From CATQHQ01 sp965243805 (GTDB taxonomy: Bacteria > Gemmatimonadota > Gemmatimonadetes > Longimicrobiales > Gaopeijiaceae), in NCBI GenBank assembly GCA_965243805.1, contig OZ251577.1, positions 620,001-684,000 of the forward strand: a stretch of 64,000 bases of DNA. Reading direction: 5' to 3'. Below the pieces are notes generated by a model. The model worked only from the letters and a program-made list of their open reading frames with translations, did not search any database and was not told the DNA's origin. How positions within the stretch are numbered: the stretch's first letter is position 1; the number at the start of each line of letters is the position of its first letter. Shown in pieces: positions 43,555 to 51,926 of this stretch. Made by a program: the position numbers and the translations under genes.

Positions 43555-44964
43555 TCAGCTCACCGATCTGGACGCGCCCAACAACCGGGTTGTCGCCGTG
43601 GACCCCGACGCACCCGACCGAGCCGTCGGTGAGAGCATCTTCGCGCTACGAACGCTGGAAGGGGAGTACGTGACGGACTTCCGCACTCGCACATGCAGAT
43701 GCTCCAGGCCCCGCTCGGGCAACGGGCATCCGAAGGTCGGCGGTGGATCGCTGACAAGCTGGATGTCGGCGAAGCGCTCGAGCAGAACCTCGACGGCGAC
43801 TCGGGCCTCCAGTCGGGCAAGCCGAGCACCTAGGCAGTGATGGATGCCTCGCCCGAACGCGACGTGACGGTTGTCGGGACGGGTGAAGTCCAGTTCGTCC
43901 GGCCGCTCGAACTGCTCCGGATCGCGGTTGGCGCTGCCGAGAAGCAACGCCAAGCGGGAGCCCGTTGGCACCAGTGTGCCAGCGACCTCGGTGTCCTCGG
44001 CGGCCCAGCGGAAGACCAGTTGCAAGGGCGCATCGTAGCGCAAGAGCTCTTCGACCGCGTCTGCAATGAGATCGGGCTGCTCGCGGAGCAGCTGCATCTT
44101 CTCCGGGTGACGCAGCAGCGCGAGCAGGCCGATGCCGATGAGGCTCCACATCAAAACGTTGCCGACCGAGAGCAGGAAGCGCACCATCGTCATTGTTTCT
44201 GGTAGGGTGTTCCGGTCGTCCCGGCTCCGTGCCGTGATGATCCTGGACACCACGTCGTCCTGGGGATCCGCTCGGCGTTCCTCGGCAAGACGGGCAAGGC
44301 GACGGTCGAACAGCACCTTGGTGCGGAGCCACTGGCGGAGCCTCTTCTTCGACTTGGATTGAGGGGCCAACCCCATCTGTTGCAGGAAGGATGGGCGAAG
44401 ACGGATGCCCTCGGCCATGCCCTCGACCCACTCCTCGAGGAGCGCGAAGTCCTCTTTCGGCCATCCGATCATGCGCCCGACGACCAACACCGGCAACGGC
44501 TTGGCAAGAACGGAGATGCAATCGAAGGCGCTTCCGTCGCTCTTCTGATCCAGCAACTTGTGCGCCGCTGCGCGGATGTAGTCCTCCATCTGGGACATAT
44601 GTCCAGGCGTGACCGCCGAGGAAGCCCAGCGGCGGCGACGGGTGTGGTCCGGCGGATCGCAGCGGCTAAGCAGTACGGGGGTGCCGGTGGCTGGGCCGCT
44701 ACTGTGGCGCTTGAAGTCGCGCAAGATACGGTCCACGTCTCGGTACCGCGTCACCAGGAAGCCTCCGATCAGCGAGGAGCGGCAACACGGCACGGCTTCG
44801 CGCAAGCGGCGCAGGTGCGGGTAGGGATCGTTGATGTAGCCAGCGTCTAGCGGCCACCACGGGACCTCGTTGTTGCGTCGGTCCTCGGCAATGCGCAAAT
44901 AGACCTCTGGAGCGATGTCAAAGTCCAGAGACGACCCAGCCGACTCAAGTGGAGTGGTCGCCAT
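43555..44964 (-). CDS. Cytochrome P450, copy A
   Basis: A 469-residue P450 of bacterial soluble type. The heme-binding loop FGRGIHHCLGARLARLEA has Cys377, the K-helix ExxR is in EELLRYDAP (about 315), and the N-terminal segment DPYPHLRRLREAVPCCRSS is typical. The I-helix stretch reads LLSVGNVLMWSLIG, in place of the usual AGxET(T/S), so it lacks the canonical acid-Thr pair. From about residue 433 onward the protein is not P450: that tail is encoded antisense to a fragment of an S9 peptidase gene, so the native C-terminus is lost. It is a near-copy of the P450 at 45233. The substrate is unknown. Confidence 0.9.
   Translation of the reverse strand: MATTPLESAGSSLDFDIAPEVYLRIAEDRRNNEVPWWPLDAGYINDPYPHLRRLREAVPCCRSSLIGGFLVTRYRDVDRILRDFKRHSSGPATGTPVLLSRCDPPDHTRRRRWASSAVTPGHMSQMEDYIRAAAHKLLDQKSDGSAFDCISVLAKPLPVLVVGRMIGWPKEDFALLEEWVEGMAEGIRLRPSFLQQMGLAPQSKSKKRLRQWLRTKVLFDRRLARLAEERRADPQDDVVSRIITARSRDDRNTLPETMTMVRFLLSVGNVLMWSLIGIGLLALLRHPEKMQLLREQPDLIADAVEELLRYDAPLQLVFRWAAEDTEVAGTLVPTGSRLALLLGSANRDPEQFERPDELDFTRPDNRHVAFGRGIHHCLGARLARLEARVAVEVLLERFADIQLVSDPPPTFGCPLPERGLEHLHVRVRKSVTYSPSSVRSAKMLSPTARSGASGSTATTRLLGASRSVS
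43558..43655 (+). pseudogene. Eroded fragment of S9 peptidase gene (copy A)
   Basis: GCTCACCGATCTGGACGCGC and about 45 following bases match the S9 gene at 47720-47787. After a deletion the text TCGGTGAGAGCATCTTCGC resumes as at 47841. It is therefore a piece of the middle of the prolyl oligopeptidase with an internal deletion, left over from a duplicated P450/S9 unit. It supplies, in antisense, the aberrant 3' end of P450 copy A. Confidence 0.75.
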
Positions 44965-45069
44965 CGCCCATGGAGCTAGCCGTCACGGAGTTTCGGGGAG
45001 GGGGGGAGCAAGGTTTCTCCTGGTCCTGTGAGTTGGCGAGTGGTCGCGAGCAACGTGCGAACGTAAGCA
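43661..45069. repeat. Segmental duplication, copy A (P450 plus upstream region)
   Basis: This copy extends from GGGGAGTACGTGACGGACTT through the P450 gene and the shared upstream stretch with GGTTTCTCCTGGTCCTGTGA, up to the CGTAAGC near 45069. It aligns to 45264-46663 with an offset of about 1.6 kb (1603 bases at one end and 1597 at the other, owing to small indels in a G run). The shared upstream stretch is the 5' flank of the intact S9 peptidase. Both copies are in the same orientation. Confidence 0.9.
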
Positions 45070-45254
45070 AACAGTAGGAACAAGCCAGCGAACGAGCAAG
45101 GAAGACGTGTGTCGGCGCGACACCGCGCAGTTCCGGCGCGGCCGGCGGCGTCCGAATCACGCCCGGCTCGCGCCTTCGCTACGGGATCGCTCCAACCAGC
45201 TTCCTGGGCGTCACCTCCGGGTGCCGACCGCTTCATCTACACGGTCCAGCACGA
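45070..45254 (+). pseudogene. Eroded fragment of S9 peptidase gene (copy B) and unassigned spacer
   Basis: About 45166-45254 matches two separated parts of the S9 gene: GCGCCTTCGCTAC (as at 47422) joined to GGGATCGCTCCAACCAGCTT and the following bases through ACGGTCCAGCACG (as at 47528-47610). The roughly 90 bases between them are deleted. The stretch 45070-45165 has no obvious counterpart and shows no coding signal. This is what remains of the peptidase gene that lay upstream of P450 copy A. Confidence 0.7.
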
Positions 45255-46567
45255 CCGCTAGCAGGGGAGTACGTGACGGACTTCCGCACTCGCACATGCA
45301 GATGCTCCAGGCCCCGCTCCGGTAGCGGACATCCGAAGGTCGGCGGTGGATCGCTGACCAGCTGGATGTCGGCGAAGCGCTCGAGCAGAACCTCGACGGC
45401 GACTCGGGCTTCCAGTCGGGCAAGCCGAGCACCTAGGCAGTGATGGATGCCTCGCCCGAACGCGACGTGACGGTTGTCGGCACGGGTGAAGTCCAGTTCG
45501 TCCGGCCGCTCGAACTGCTCCGGATCGCGGTTGGCGCTGCCGAGGAGCAACGCTAAGCAGGACCCCGTTGGCACCGGTGTGCTAGCGACCTCGGTGTCCT
45601 CGGCGGCCCAGCGGAAGACGAGTTGCAAGGGCGCATCGTAGCGCAAGAACTCTTCGACCGCGTCTGCAACGAGATCGGGTTGCTCACGGAGCAGCTGCAT
45701 CTTCTCCGGGTGGCGCAGCAGCGCGAGCAGGCCGTTGCCGATGAGGCTCCACGTCAAAGTGTTGCCGACCGAGAGCAGAAAGCGCACCATCGTCACCGCT
45801 TCTGGTAGGGTGTTCCGGTCGTCCCGGCTCCGCGCCGTGACGATCCTGGACACCACATCGTCCTGGGGATCCGCTTGGCGTTCCTGGACAAGACGGACGA
45901 GGCGACGGTCGAACAGCACCACGGTGCGGAGCCACTGGCGGAGCCTCTTCTTCGACTTGGATTGAGGGGCCAACCCCATGTGCTGCAGGAAGGTTGGGCG
46001 AAGGTAGATGCCTTCTGCTGCGCCCTCGGCCCACTCCTCGAGGAGCGCGAAGTCCTCTCTCGGCCATCCGATCATGCGCCCGACGACCAACACCGGCAAC
46101 GGCTTGGCAAGAACGGAGATGCAATCGAAGACGCCTCCGTCGCTCTTCTGATCCAGCAACTTGTGCGCCGCTGCGCGGATGTAGTCCTCCATCTGGGACA
46201 TATGTCCAGGCGTGACCGCCGAGGAAGCCCAGCGGCGGCGACGGGTGTGGTCCGGCGGATTGCAGTGGGCAAGCTCTGAGGAGGTGCCGGTGGCTGGGCC
46301 GCTGCTGTGGCGCTTGAAGTCGCGCAAGATACGGTCCACGTCTCGGTAGCGCGTCACCAGGAAGCCTCCGATCAGCGAGGAGCGGCAACACGGCGCGGCT
46401 TCGCGCAAGCGGCGCAGGTGCGGGTAGGGATCGTTGATGTAGCCGGCGTCTAGCGGCCACCACGGGACCTCGTTGTTGCGTCGGTCCTCCGCAATGCGCG
46501 AATAGACCTCTGGAGCGATGTCAAAGTCCAGAGACGACCCAGCCGACTCAAGTGGAGTGGTCGCCAT
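45233..46567 (-). CDS. Cytochrome P450, copy B
   Basis: A 444-residue paralog nearly identical to copy A, with heme-ligand Cys377 in FGRGIHHCLGARLARLEA. It differs mainly at scattered sites, for example TGTSSELAHC for TGTPVLLSRC around residue 95-103. Its I-helix reads LLSVGNTLTWSLIGNG, which restores one Thr but still lacks the acidic residue. The last eight or so residues (SGRAGPCR) are read from the antisense of an S9 fragment, as in copy A. It is divergent from the intact S9 peptidase across a 138-base gap, so this is the likely original P450/S9 pair. The substrate is unknown. Confidence 0.9.
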   Translation of the reverse strand: MATTPLESAGSSLDFDIAPEVYSRIAEDRRNNEVPWWPLDAGYINDPYPHLRRLREAAPCCRSSLIGGFLVTRYRDVDRILRDFKRHSSGPATGTSSELAHCNPPDHTRRRRWASSAVTPGHMSQMEDYIRAAAHKLLDQKSDGGVFDCISVLAKPLPVLVVGRMIGWPREDFALLEEWAEGAAEGIYLRPTFLQHMGLAPQSKSKKRLRQWLRTVVLFDRRLVRLVQERQADPQDDVVSRIVTARSRDDRNTLPEAVTMVRFLLSVGNTLTWSLIGNGLLALLRHPEKMQLLREQPDLVADAVEEFLRYDAPLQLVFRWAAEDTEVASTPVPTGSCLALLLGSANRDPEQFERPDELDFTRADNRHVAFGRGIHHCLGARLARLEARVAVEVLLERFADIQLVSDPPPTFGCPLPERGLEHLHVRVRKSVTYSPASGRAGPCR

Positions 46568-46663
46568 CGCCCATGGAGCTGGCCGTCACGGAATTTCGGG
46601 GGGGGCAAGGTTTCTCCTGGTCCTGTGAGTTGGCGAGTGGTCGCAAGCAACGTGCGAGCGTAA
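45264..46663. repeat. Segmental duplication, copy B (P450 plus upstream region)
   Basis: This is the partner of 43661-45069. It contains the P450 gene and runs into the 5' flank of the intact S9 gene to about GCGTAAGC near 46663, where similarity to copy A ends. The copies share long identical stretches, with scattered substitutions. Confidence 0.9.
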
Positions 46664-46705
46664 GCTGGACAGCGGGATCCCACAACCTGCAACAGGAATG
46701 TCGCC

Positions 46706-48919
46706 ATGCCGCCGGTCCGCACCGTCGCTGCCTCGTTCGCGTCTCGCCGCTCCTCCGCCGTTGGCCTCCTCGCAACGGCAGCGGTCCTGGTCGGCGCCTG
46801 CAACCCGTCCCCCTGGCCGCCCCCTCCCGACTCGGCGCGTCGACCCGTCGTGGACACCCTCCACGGCGTCGCCATCACCGACGAGTACCGGTGGCTGGAG
46901 GACCAGTGGGCCCCCGAGACCCGCGCTTGGATCGCCGCCCAGAACGGGTATGCGGAGCAGATCGTGAACGACACGTTGCTGCGCAGGGCACTGGAGGAGC
47001 GGCTGACGGAGCTCATGGACGTGCCCGGCGCCGTGTTTCCCCAGGAGAGCGGCGACTACGAGTACTTCTCGCTGCGGCGGCCGGGGCGGGAAGTCGCGGC
47101 CATCTACCGCCGCCCGGTACCGGACGAGCCCGACGACGGACCGCTGGATGCGAGCGCCGACTACGAGGTGGTGATCGACCCGCTGGAGATCCATCCCGAC
47201 GGCACGACCAGCGTCGGCATCCGGGACTTCTCGCCGGACGGGTCGCTCATGCTCTACGCCGTTCGCGACGGCGGACAGGACGAGGTGAGCATCCGCGTCC
47301 GCGACGTGTCCACAGGCGACGACCTGCCGGACCGGCTGCCCAACGCGCTCTACGGGGCTGTCTCGTTCAGCGACGACGGCGCCGGCTTTCGCTATGTGCA
47401 CAGGTCGCGGGAAGCCGGCCCGCGCCTTCGCTACCATGTGCTAGGAACGCCAGTCGAGGAGGATCGGGAGCTCTTCGGAGGCGGCGTCGGCGGCGACGGT
47501 GGAGCGATCGCCGGGATCGGCCCCGACGGGATCGCTCCAACCAGCTTCCTGGGCGTCACCTCCGACGGTGCCGACCGCTTCGTCTACACGGTCCAGCACG
47601 GCTGGGCGCGCACCGACGTGTACGTCCACGACCTGGCCGCCGGCACGCCACCGTCGCCGTTGGTGGTCGGCGAGCCCGCGCGCTTCAACGCTCGCTGGGT
47701 GGACGGCGAGGTGTTCCTGCTCACCGATCTGGACGCGCCCAACAACCGGGTCGTCGCCGTGGACCCCGACGCGCCCGACCGAGCCGACTGGCGTCAGGTC
47801 ATCCCCGAGACCGACGACATGCTATCACGCTATCAGATCGTCGGCGAGAGCATCTTCGCCACTTACGTGCGCAACGCCAGCAGCCGGATCGTCCGGTACG
47901 ACATGGACGGCACGCCAAGCGGCGAGCTGCCGGTTCCCGATCACCACATCGCCAGCCTGCGCAGTTGGGACGACGGCAGCGGCCTGCTCTCCCTCACGTC
48001 GCTGATCACGCCGTCCCATGTCGTCAAAGTGGACCTGGAGACGTTCGACGCAGAGGACCTGGAGACGCTTGACGCCGAAGAGTGGCTCCCATCCCGGACG
48101 CCGTTCGACGGTGAGCAGTATCAGGTCGAGCAGGTGTGGTACACCTCGGAGGACGGGACCCAGGCGCCGATGTATGTGGCCCACCGGCGCGATCTCGACC
48201 CTGCCGGCGACGCGCCCACGCTTCTATACGGCTACGGCGGCTTCAACGTGAGCCTGTTGCCGCGCTTCGACGCCCGGGCGGCCGTCTGGATGGAGAGGGG
48301 CGGCGTCTACGCCGTGGCGACGCTGCGCGGCGGGGGCGAGTTCGGCGAGACTTGGCACCGCGCCGGGATGCTGGAGAACAAGCAGAACGTCTTCGACGAC
48401 TTCATCGCTGCGGCGGAGTGGCTGGTGGACAACGGCTACACCAACCCGGACCGGCTGGCGATTCGGGGCGTCAGCAACGGCGGGCTCCTGGTCGCCAGCG
48501 CCCTGACGCAGCGGCCGGAGCTCTTCCGCGCCGTCTTCTGCGGCCTTCCCGATCTGGACATGGTGCGCTTCTACCAGTTCACCGAGACCAACAACTTGCC
48601 CGCCCTGCTGGAGTACGGGAACGCCGCGGTGGAAGACGAGTTCCACGTGCTGCGCGCGTTCTCGCCCTACCAGAACGTCCGCGACGGCGTGGCATACCCG
48701 GCGGTCATGCTGACCCAGGGCGACCTGGACACCCGCGTCCCGCCTCTGCAGGCCCGAAAGATGACGGCCCGCCTTCAAGCCGCCACATCGTCGGGTCTAC
48801 CGGTGATCCTCGACTACGACCCCCGCGCCGGCCACGCCGGAGGCCGCACCTTCAGCCGCAGCGTGCGCAATGCGGCGATGGAGCTGGCGTTCCTGCTGGG
48901 CCAATTGGAGTACTTCTGA
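46706..48919 (+). CDS. Lipoprotein prolyl oligopeptidase family S9A peptidase
   Basis: A 737-residue serine peptidase. The leader ends in a lipobox (LVGAC, Cys at about 32), so it is likely a membrane-anchored periplasmic or surface enzyme. A beta-propeller precedes the alpha/beta-hydrolase domain with catalytic Ser590 in GVSNGGLL, Asp at about 675 in GDLDTRVP, and His710 in RAGHAGG. Compared with the S9 peptidase at 4385 the sequence is quite different outside the motifs. AGGAA precedes the ATG. It is divergent from P450 copy B, and fragments of this gene flank both P450 copies, showing past duplication. Confidence 0.94.
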   Translation: MPPVRTVAASFASRRSSAVGLLATAAVLVGACNPSPWPPPPDSARRPVVDTLHGVAITDEYRWLEDQWAPETRAWIAAQNGYAEQIVNDTLLRRALEERLTELMDVPGAVFPQESGDYEYFSLRRPGREVAAIYRRPVPDEPDDGPLDASADYEVVIDPLEIHPDGTTSVGIRDFSPDGSLMLYAVRDGGQDEVSIRVRDVSTGDDLPDRLPNALYGAVSFSDDGAGFRYVHRSREAGPRLRYHVLGTPVEEDRELFGGGVGGDGGAIAGIGPDGIAPTSFLGVTSDGADRFVYTVQHGWARTDVYVHDLAAGTPPSPLVVGEPARFNARWVDGEVFLLTDLDAPNNRVVAVDPDAPDRADWRQVIPETDDMLSRYQIVGESIFATYVRNASSRIVRYDMDGTPSGELPVPDHHIASLRSWDDGSGLLSLTSLITPSHVVKVDLETFDAEDLETLDAEEWLPSRTPFDGEQYQVEQVWYTSEDGTQAPMYVAHRRDLDPAGDAPTLLYGYGGFNVSLLPRFDARAAVWMERGGVYAVATLRGGGEFGETWHRAGMLENKQNVFDDFIAAAEWLVDNGYTNPDRLAIRGVSNGGLLVASALTQRPELFRAVFCGLPDLDMVRFYQFTETNNLPALLEYGNAAVEDEFHVLRAFSPYQNVRDGVAYPAVMLTQGDLDTRVPPLQARKMTARLQAATSSGLPVILDYDPRAGHAGGRTFSRSVRNAAMELAFLLGQLEYF

Positions 48920-48939
48920 TGGTCAAGATCGACCGCCCG

Positions 48940-50202
48940 TCATGCTCCTGGTCCCCCGGGCACTCGCTTGAACAGTCGGGCTAGCAGCACCAGCGCCGTG
49001 ACGTACATCAGCGCGCCTAGCAGGAAGGGCGCACCCGGCAGCTGGAACGGGGCGTCCGGCGAGGTGAAGTAGCCGAAGAGCAAGCTGGTGAAGAGGATCG
49101 GCGCGACTACGGCGGTCAGGCTCATGAGGGACTGGATGCCGCCCTGGACCTTCCCCTGGTCCTGGGCCGACACGGTTCCCGCCACCATGCTCTGGATTGC
49201 CGGACCCGCGACGCCCCCCACCGACCCCAGGACGATGAACGCCAGCAGCATCCACCCTTCCGTGGCCACTCCGTAGCCCAAGTACGTCGCCACCGCCACC
49301 GCCAGTCCGCCCAGGACAGCGCGGCGTTCGCCCCACCGCCGGATCACCGGCTGCACCAAGCCGCCCTGCACGATCGCCGCCATCACGCCCACCAGCCCCA
49401 GCGAGAGTCCGTTGGCGCGCTCGTCCCAGCCGAACTTGTGGCCCGTGTAGAGCACCCACGCCGTCTCCAGCCCGCGCTGGGCCAGCCCGATGAAGACGAA
49501 CGACACGGAGAGCCCCGCCAGCAGCCGGTTGGAACCGAGCACGAAGAGGCTGCCGACGGGGTTGGCCTTCAGCCAGCTGAAGCGGTCGCGCTTCTCGGGC
49601 GGCAGCGACTCGGGCAGAACGAAGAAGCCGTACAGCCAGTTCACCAGGGCGAGCGCGGCGGAGGCGAAGAACGGCAGGCGCAGGTCGATCCCGCCCAGCA
49701 GCCCACCGGCGACGGGGCCGAAGATGAACCCCAAGCCGAACGCCACGCCCACCAAGCCGAAGTTGCGGGCTCGCGTCTCCGGCGGCGACACGTCGGCGAT
49801 GTAGGCGTGGGCGGTGGTGAAGCTGGCGCCCATGATCCCGGCGACCACCCGTCCCGCGAAGAGCCAGCCGATCGTCGGCGCGAAGCCCATGATCAGGTAG
49901 TCCACGCCCAGCCCGAAGAGCGAGACGAGAATGACCGGACGCCGGCCCACCCGGTCGGAGAGCGCGCCCAGCAGCGGCGCGAAGAGGAACTGGACCGCGG
50001 CGTACACCATCGCCAGGACGCCGAACCAGCGAGCCGCGTCCGACGTGCCCCCGCCGACGAACTCCTTGATCAGCTCCGGCAGGATGGGGATGATGATCCC
50101 GATCCCCAGCACGTCGATGAAGACGGTGATCAGGATGAAGATCACGGCTGCGGGCTTGGCCTGCCGCGCTGCTGGTCGCTCGGCTTCGTCGGGACCCGTC
50201 AT
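48940..50202 (-). CDS. MFS drug-type efflux transporter (TCR/Tet family)
   Basis: A 420-residue inner-membrane transporter with about 12 hydrophobic helices. The MFS motif A reads GALSDRVGRRP at about 79-89, after FAPLL, and the N-terminal helix begins FILITVFIDVLGIGIIIPIL, as in TetA-type proton antiporters. It probably exports a hydrophobic compound, but tetracycline specificity cannot be claimed. AGGAAA lies before the ATG. It is convergent with the S9 peptidase and ends about 20 bases from it. Confidence 0.9.
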   Translation of the reverse strand: MTGPDEAERPAARQAKPAAVIFILITVFIDVLGIGIIIPILPELIKEFVGGGTSDAARWFGVLAMVYAAVQFLFAPLLGALSDRVGRRPVILVSLFGLGVDYLIMGFAPTIGWLFAGRVVAGIMGASFTTAHAYIADVSPPETRARNFGLVGVAFGLGFIFGPVAGGLLGGIDLRLPFFASAALALVNWLYGFFVLPESLPPEKRDRFSWLKANPVGSLFVLGSNRLLAGLSVSFVFIGLAQRGLETAWVLYTGHKFGWDERANGLSLGLVGVMAAIVQGGLVQPVIRRWGERRAVLGGLAVAVATYLGYGVATEGWMLLAFIVLGSVGGVAGPAIQSMVAGTVSAQDQGKVQGGIQSLMSLTAVVAPILFTSLLFGYFTSPDAPFQLPGAPFLLGALMYVTALVLLARLFKRVPGGPGA

Positions 50203-50320
50203 CTAGATTTCCTGTGGCTTTGGCACTGGGGGACCGGAACCGCAGGGACCAGGCGACGACACGGCGACCGGGGCGCGATCCGAATTATGGTGCGTGCGGC
50301 GCAAAGGGGGAACGAGGCGA

Positions 50321-51103
50321 ATGACCTTTGACGCTTTCGAGCGGTCGGCGCGCCGGGCGTTCGAGGGAATCCCCGAGCGGTACCGGCAGGGCGTGGACGG
50401 CCTCGTCGTTCAGCGCGATGCGCTGCCCCATCCCAAGTTCCCTCATGTATTCACATTGGGCGAGTGCGTCACGGAGAGCTACCCGTCGGGGTGGGATGGA
50501 CCCGAAACGGTGCGGTCCCAGGTCGTCCTGTACTGGGGTTCCTTCCGGGCTCTGGCGGAGATCGACCCGCGCTTCGACTGGCGGGAGCAGACATGGGAGA
50601 CGCTTACCCACGAGCTGCGTCACCACCTGGAGTCGCTGGCGGATCGGGACGACCTTCGCGGCGTGGACTACGCCATGGAGCAGAGCTTCCGCCGGGACGA
50701 GGGACTGGACTTCGACCCTGCCTACTACCGCAGCGGCGACCGCATCGGACCGGGCACCTACGCGGTGGAGGACGACGTGTACATCGAGCAGGCGTGGCGG
50801 GAGGCCGACTTCGCGCGGGCGCAGGTGCTCCGCTTCGCTTGGGGAGGGCGCGAGTTCGAAGTGGAGCGTCCCGCGGAGCTGGGGGATGTGCACTTCGCGC
50901 GGATCGTGGAGGGCGTGCCCTCGCCGTACTTGGAGCTGGCGCTGGTGCGGAGGGCTGGCTGGTTCGAGCGGCTGCGCAGTTGGTTCGAGCGGCTGCGCAT
51001 TCGACGAGAGGGGTTGCGCATCCGAAGAGAGGGGCTCCACATCTGGGAATCGGAGGCTGTTGCGCGGGAGATTGGGCGACCCTCGCGGGACCGGGACGGC
51101 TGA
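50321..51103 (+). CDS. Zincin-like metallopeptidase-family protein (PF06262-type)
   Basis: A 260-residue protein with the zinc motif HELRH at residues 97-101 (LTHELRHHLESLADRDD), followed by an acidic third-ligand region, as in the minimal zincin family once called DUF1025. An N-terminal segment starts MTFDAFERSARRAFEGIPER. The C-terminal 50 residues consist of short repeats (WFERLR x2, RIRREGL x2) encoded by 18-21-base tandem repeats and are probably not part of the core. GAGG precedes ATG 50321; the longer frame from 50294 lacks support. The role is unknown; the canonical HEIGHH is replaced by HELRHH. Confidence 0.8.
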   Translation: MTFDAFERSARRAFEGIPERYRQGVDGLVVQRDALPHPKFPHVFTLGECVTESYPSGWDGPETVRSQVVLYWGSFRALAEIDPRFDWREQTWETLTHELRHHLESLADRDDLRGVDYAMEQSFRRDEGLDFDPAYYRSGDRIGPGTYAVEDDVYIEQAWREADFARAQVLRFAWGGREFEVERPAELGDVHFARIVEGVPSPYLELALVRRAGWFERLRSWFERLRIRREGLRIRREGLHIWESEAVAREIGRPSRDRDG

Positions 51104-51173
51104 TGACTCGACTTGACGTGCCGCACGGTCTTCGCTAGCACTCCAAGATCGAGTTCAGCCAGGAGGTTATTGA

Positions 51174-51830
51174 ATGGGACTGGGAACGGAGCAAGTCGCT
51201 CACCGCGGAGCGGAGCAAGTCGCTCGCCGCGATTCCCGTGGCCGCCGCGATTCCCGTAGCCGCCAAGGCGTATTCCTGCTGTTTCTGGCGGTCCTGCTCC
51301 CCGCGTGGGGGTGCGCATCGGGCGGCTCCGGCGGCAGAGAGGACGCGACGCCTACGCCGGCCCAGGTGCGGAGCGTGGTGCGGATCGACGGCTACGCGCC
51401 GGTGGAGATCTTCAACGAGCCTGGGATAGGTGTGCGCACCATCGCCACCGAGGTCGGGACGGCGTGGCGGGTGCTGGGAGGGGTCTACGAGCAGATGGGC
51501 ATCCCCGTGACCGAGTCGGACCCCCGTGCGATGCAGCTCGGCAACCCGGCCTATTTGGCGCGACGGGTGGACGGCGACCGCATGAACAGCTTCATCGACT
51601 GCGGCTCCGACTTCTCGGGACCGTTGGCGAACCAGTACGACATCACCTTGACGGTGATCACCAAGCTGACCTCCAAGGGGCCGGAGAGCACCGAGGTGCT
51701 GACGATGACGGACGCCTACGGCAAGCCGCGGGCAGTGAGCGGCAACTCGATCCACTGCACGTCCCGGGGCGTGCTCGAGATGAGGATCGCGCAGAAGGTG
51801 GCAGACGCGTTGCAAACCGGCCCGGAGTAG
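51174..51830 (+). CDS. Hypothetical lipoprotein
   Basis: A 218-residue protein with a strong ribosome-binding site (AGGAGG) before ATG 51174. The N-terminal region (residues 1-30) is built from duplicated pieces (EQVAHRGAEQVARRDSRGRR), then a hydrophobic stretch ends in the lipobox PAWGCASGG, with Cys47 the likely lipid-modified residue. The mature part (about 60-215) is beta-rich with TIATEVGTAWRVLGGVYEQM and contains Cys138 and Cys191. I recognise no family; it is preceded by the zincin gene with a 70-base gap. Confidence 0.65.
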   Translation: MGLGTEQVAHRGAEQVARRDSRGRRDSRSRQGVFLLFLAVLLPAWGCASGGSGGREDATPTPAQVRSVVRIDGYAPVEIFNEPGIGVRTIATEVGTAWRVLGGVYEQMGIPVTESDPRAMQLGNPAYLARRVDGDRMNSFIDCGSDFSGPLANQYDITLTVITKLTSKGPESTEVLTMTDAYGKPRAVSGNSIHCTSRGVLEMRIAQKVADALQTGPE

Positions 51831-51926
51831 CTCGACAGGAACGACTGGCGGCCGGCACGTTTGCTAGTTGCGGCCGGCACAACAGCCTTCGCCGGCACGA
51901 CAGCTAGTAACCGGGCACCGGCGGCG
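51831..51926. other. Convergent spacer with GCCGGCAC repeats
   Basis: Between the lipoprotein and the third ankyrin gene, GCCGGCAC occurs three times (near 51852, 51873 and 51891), with one further near-copy (CACCGGCGGC) near 51917. Bidirectional termination is expected here, but I see no clear hairpin followed by a T run. Confidence 0.3.
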
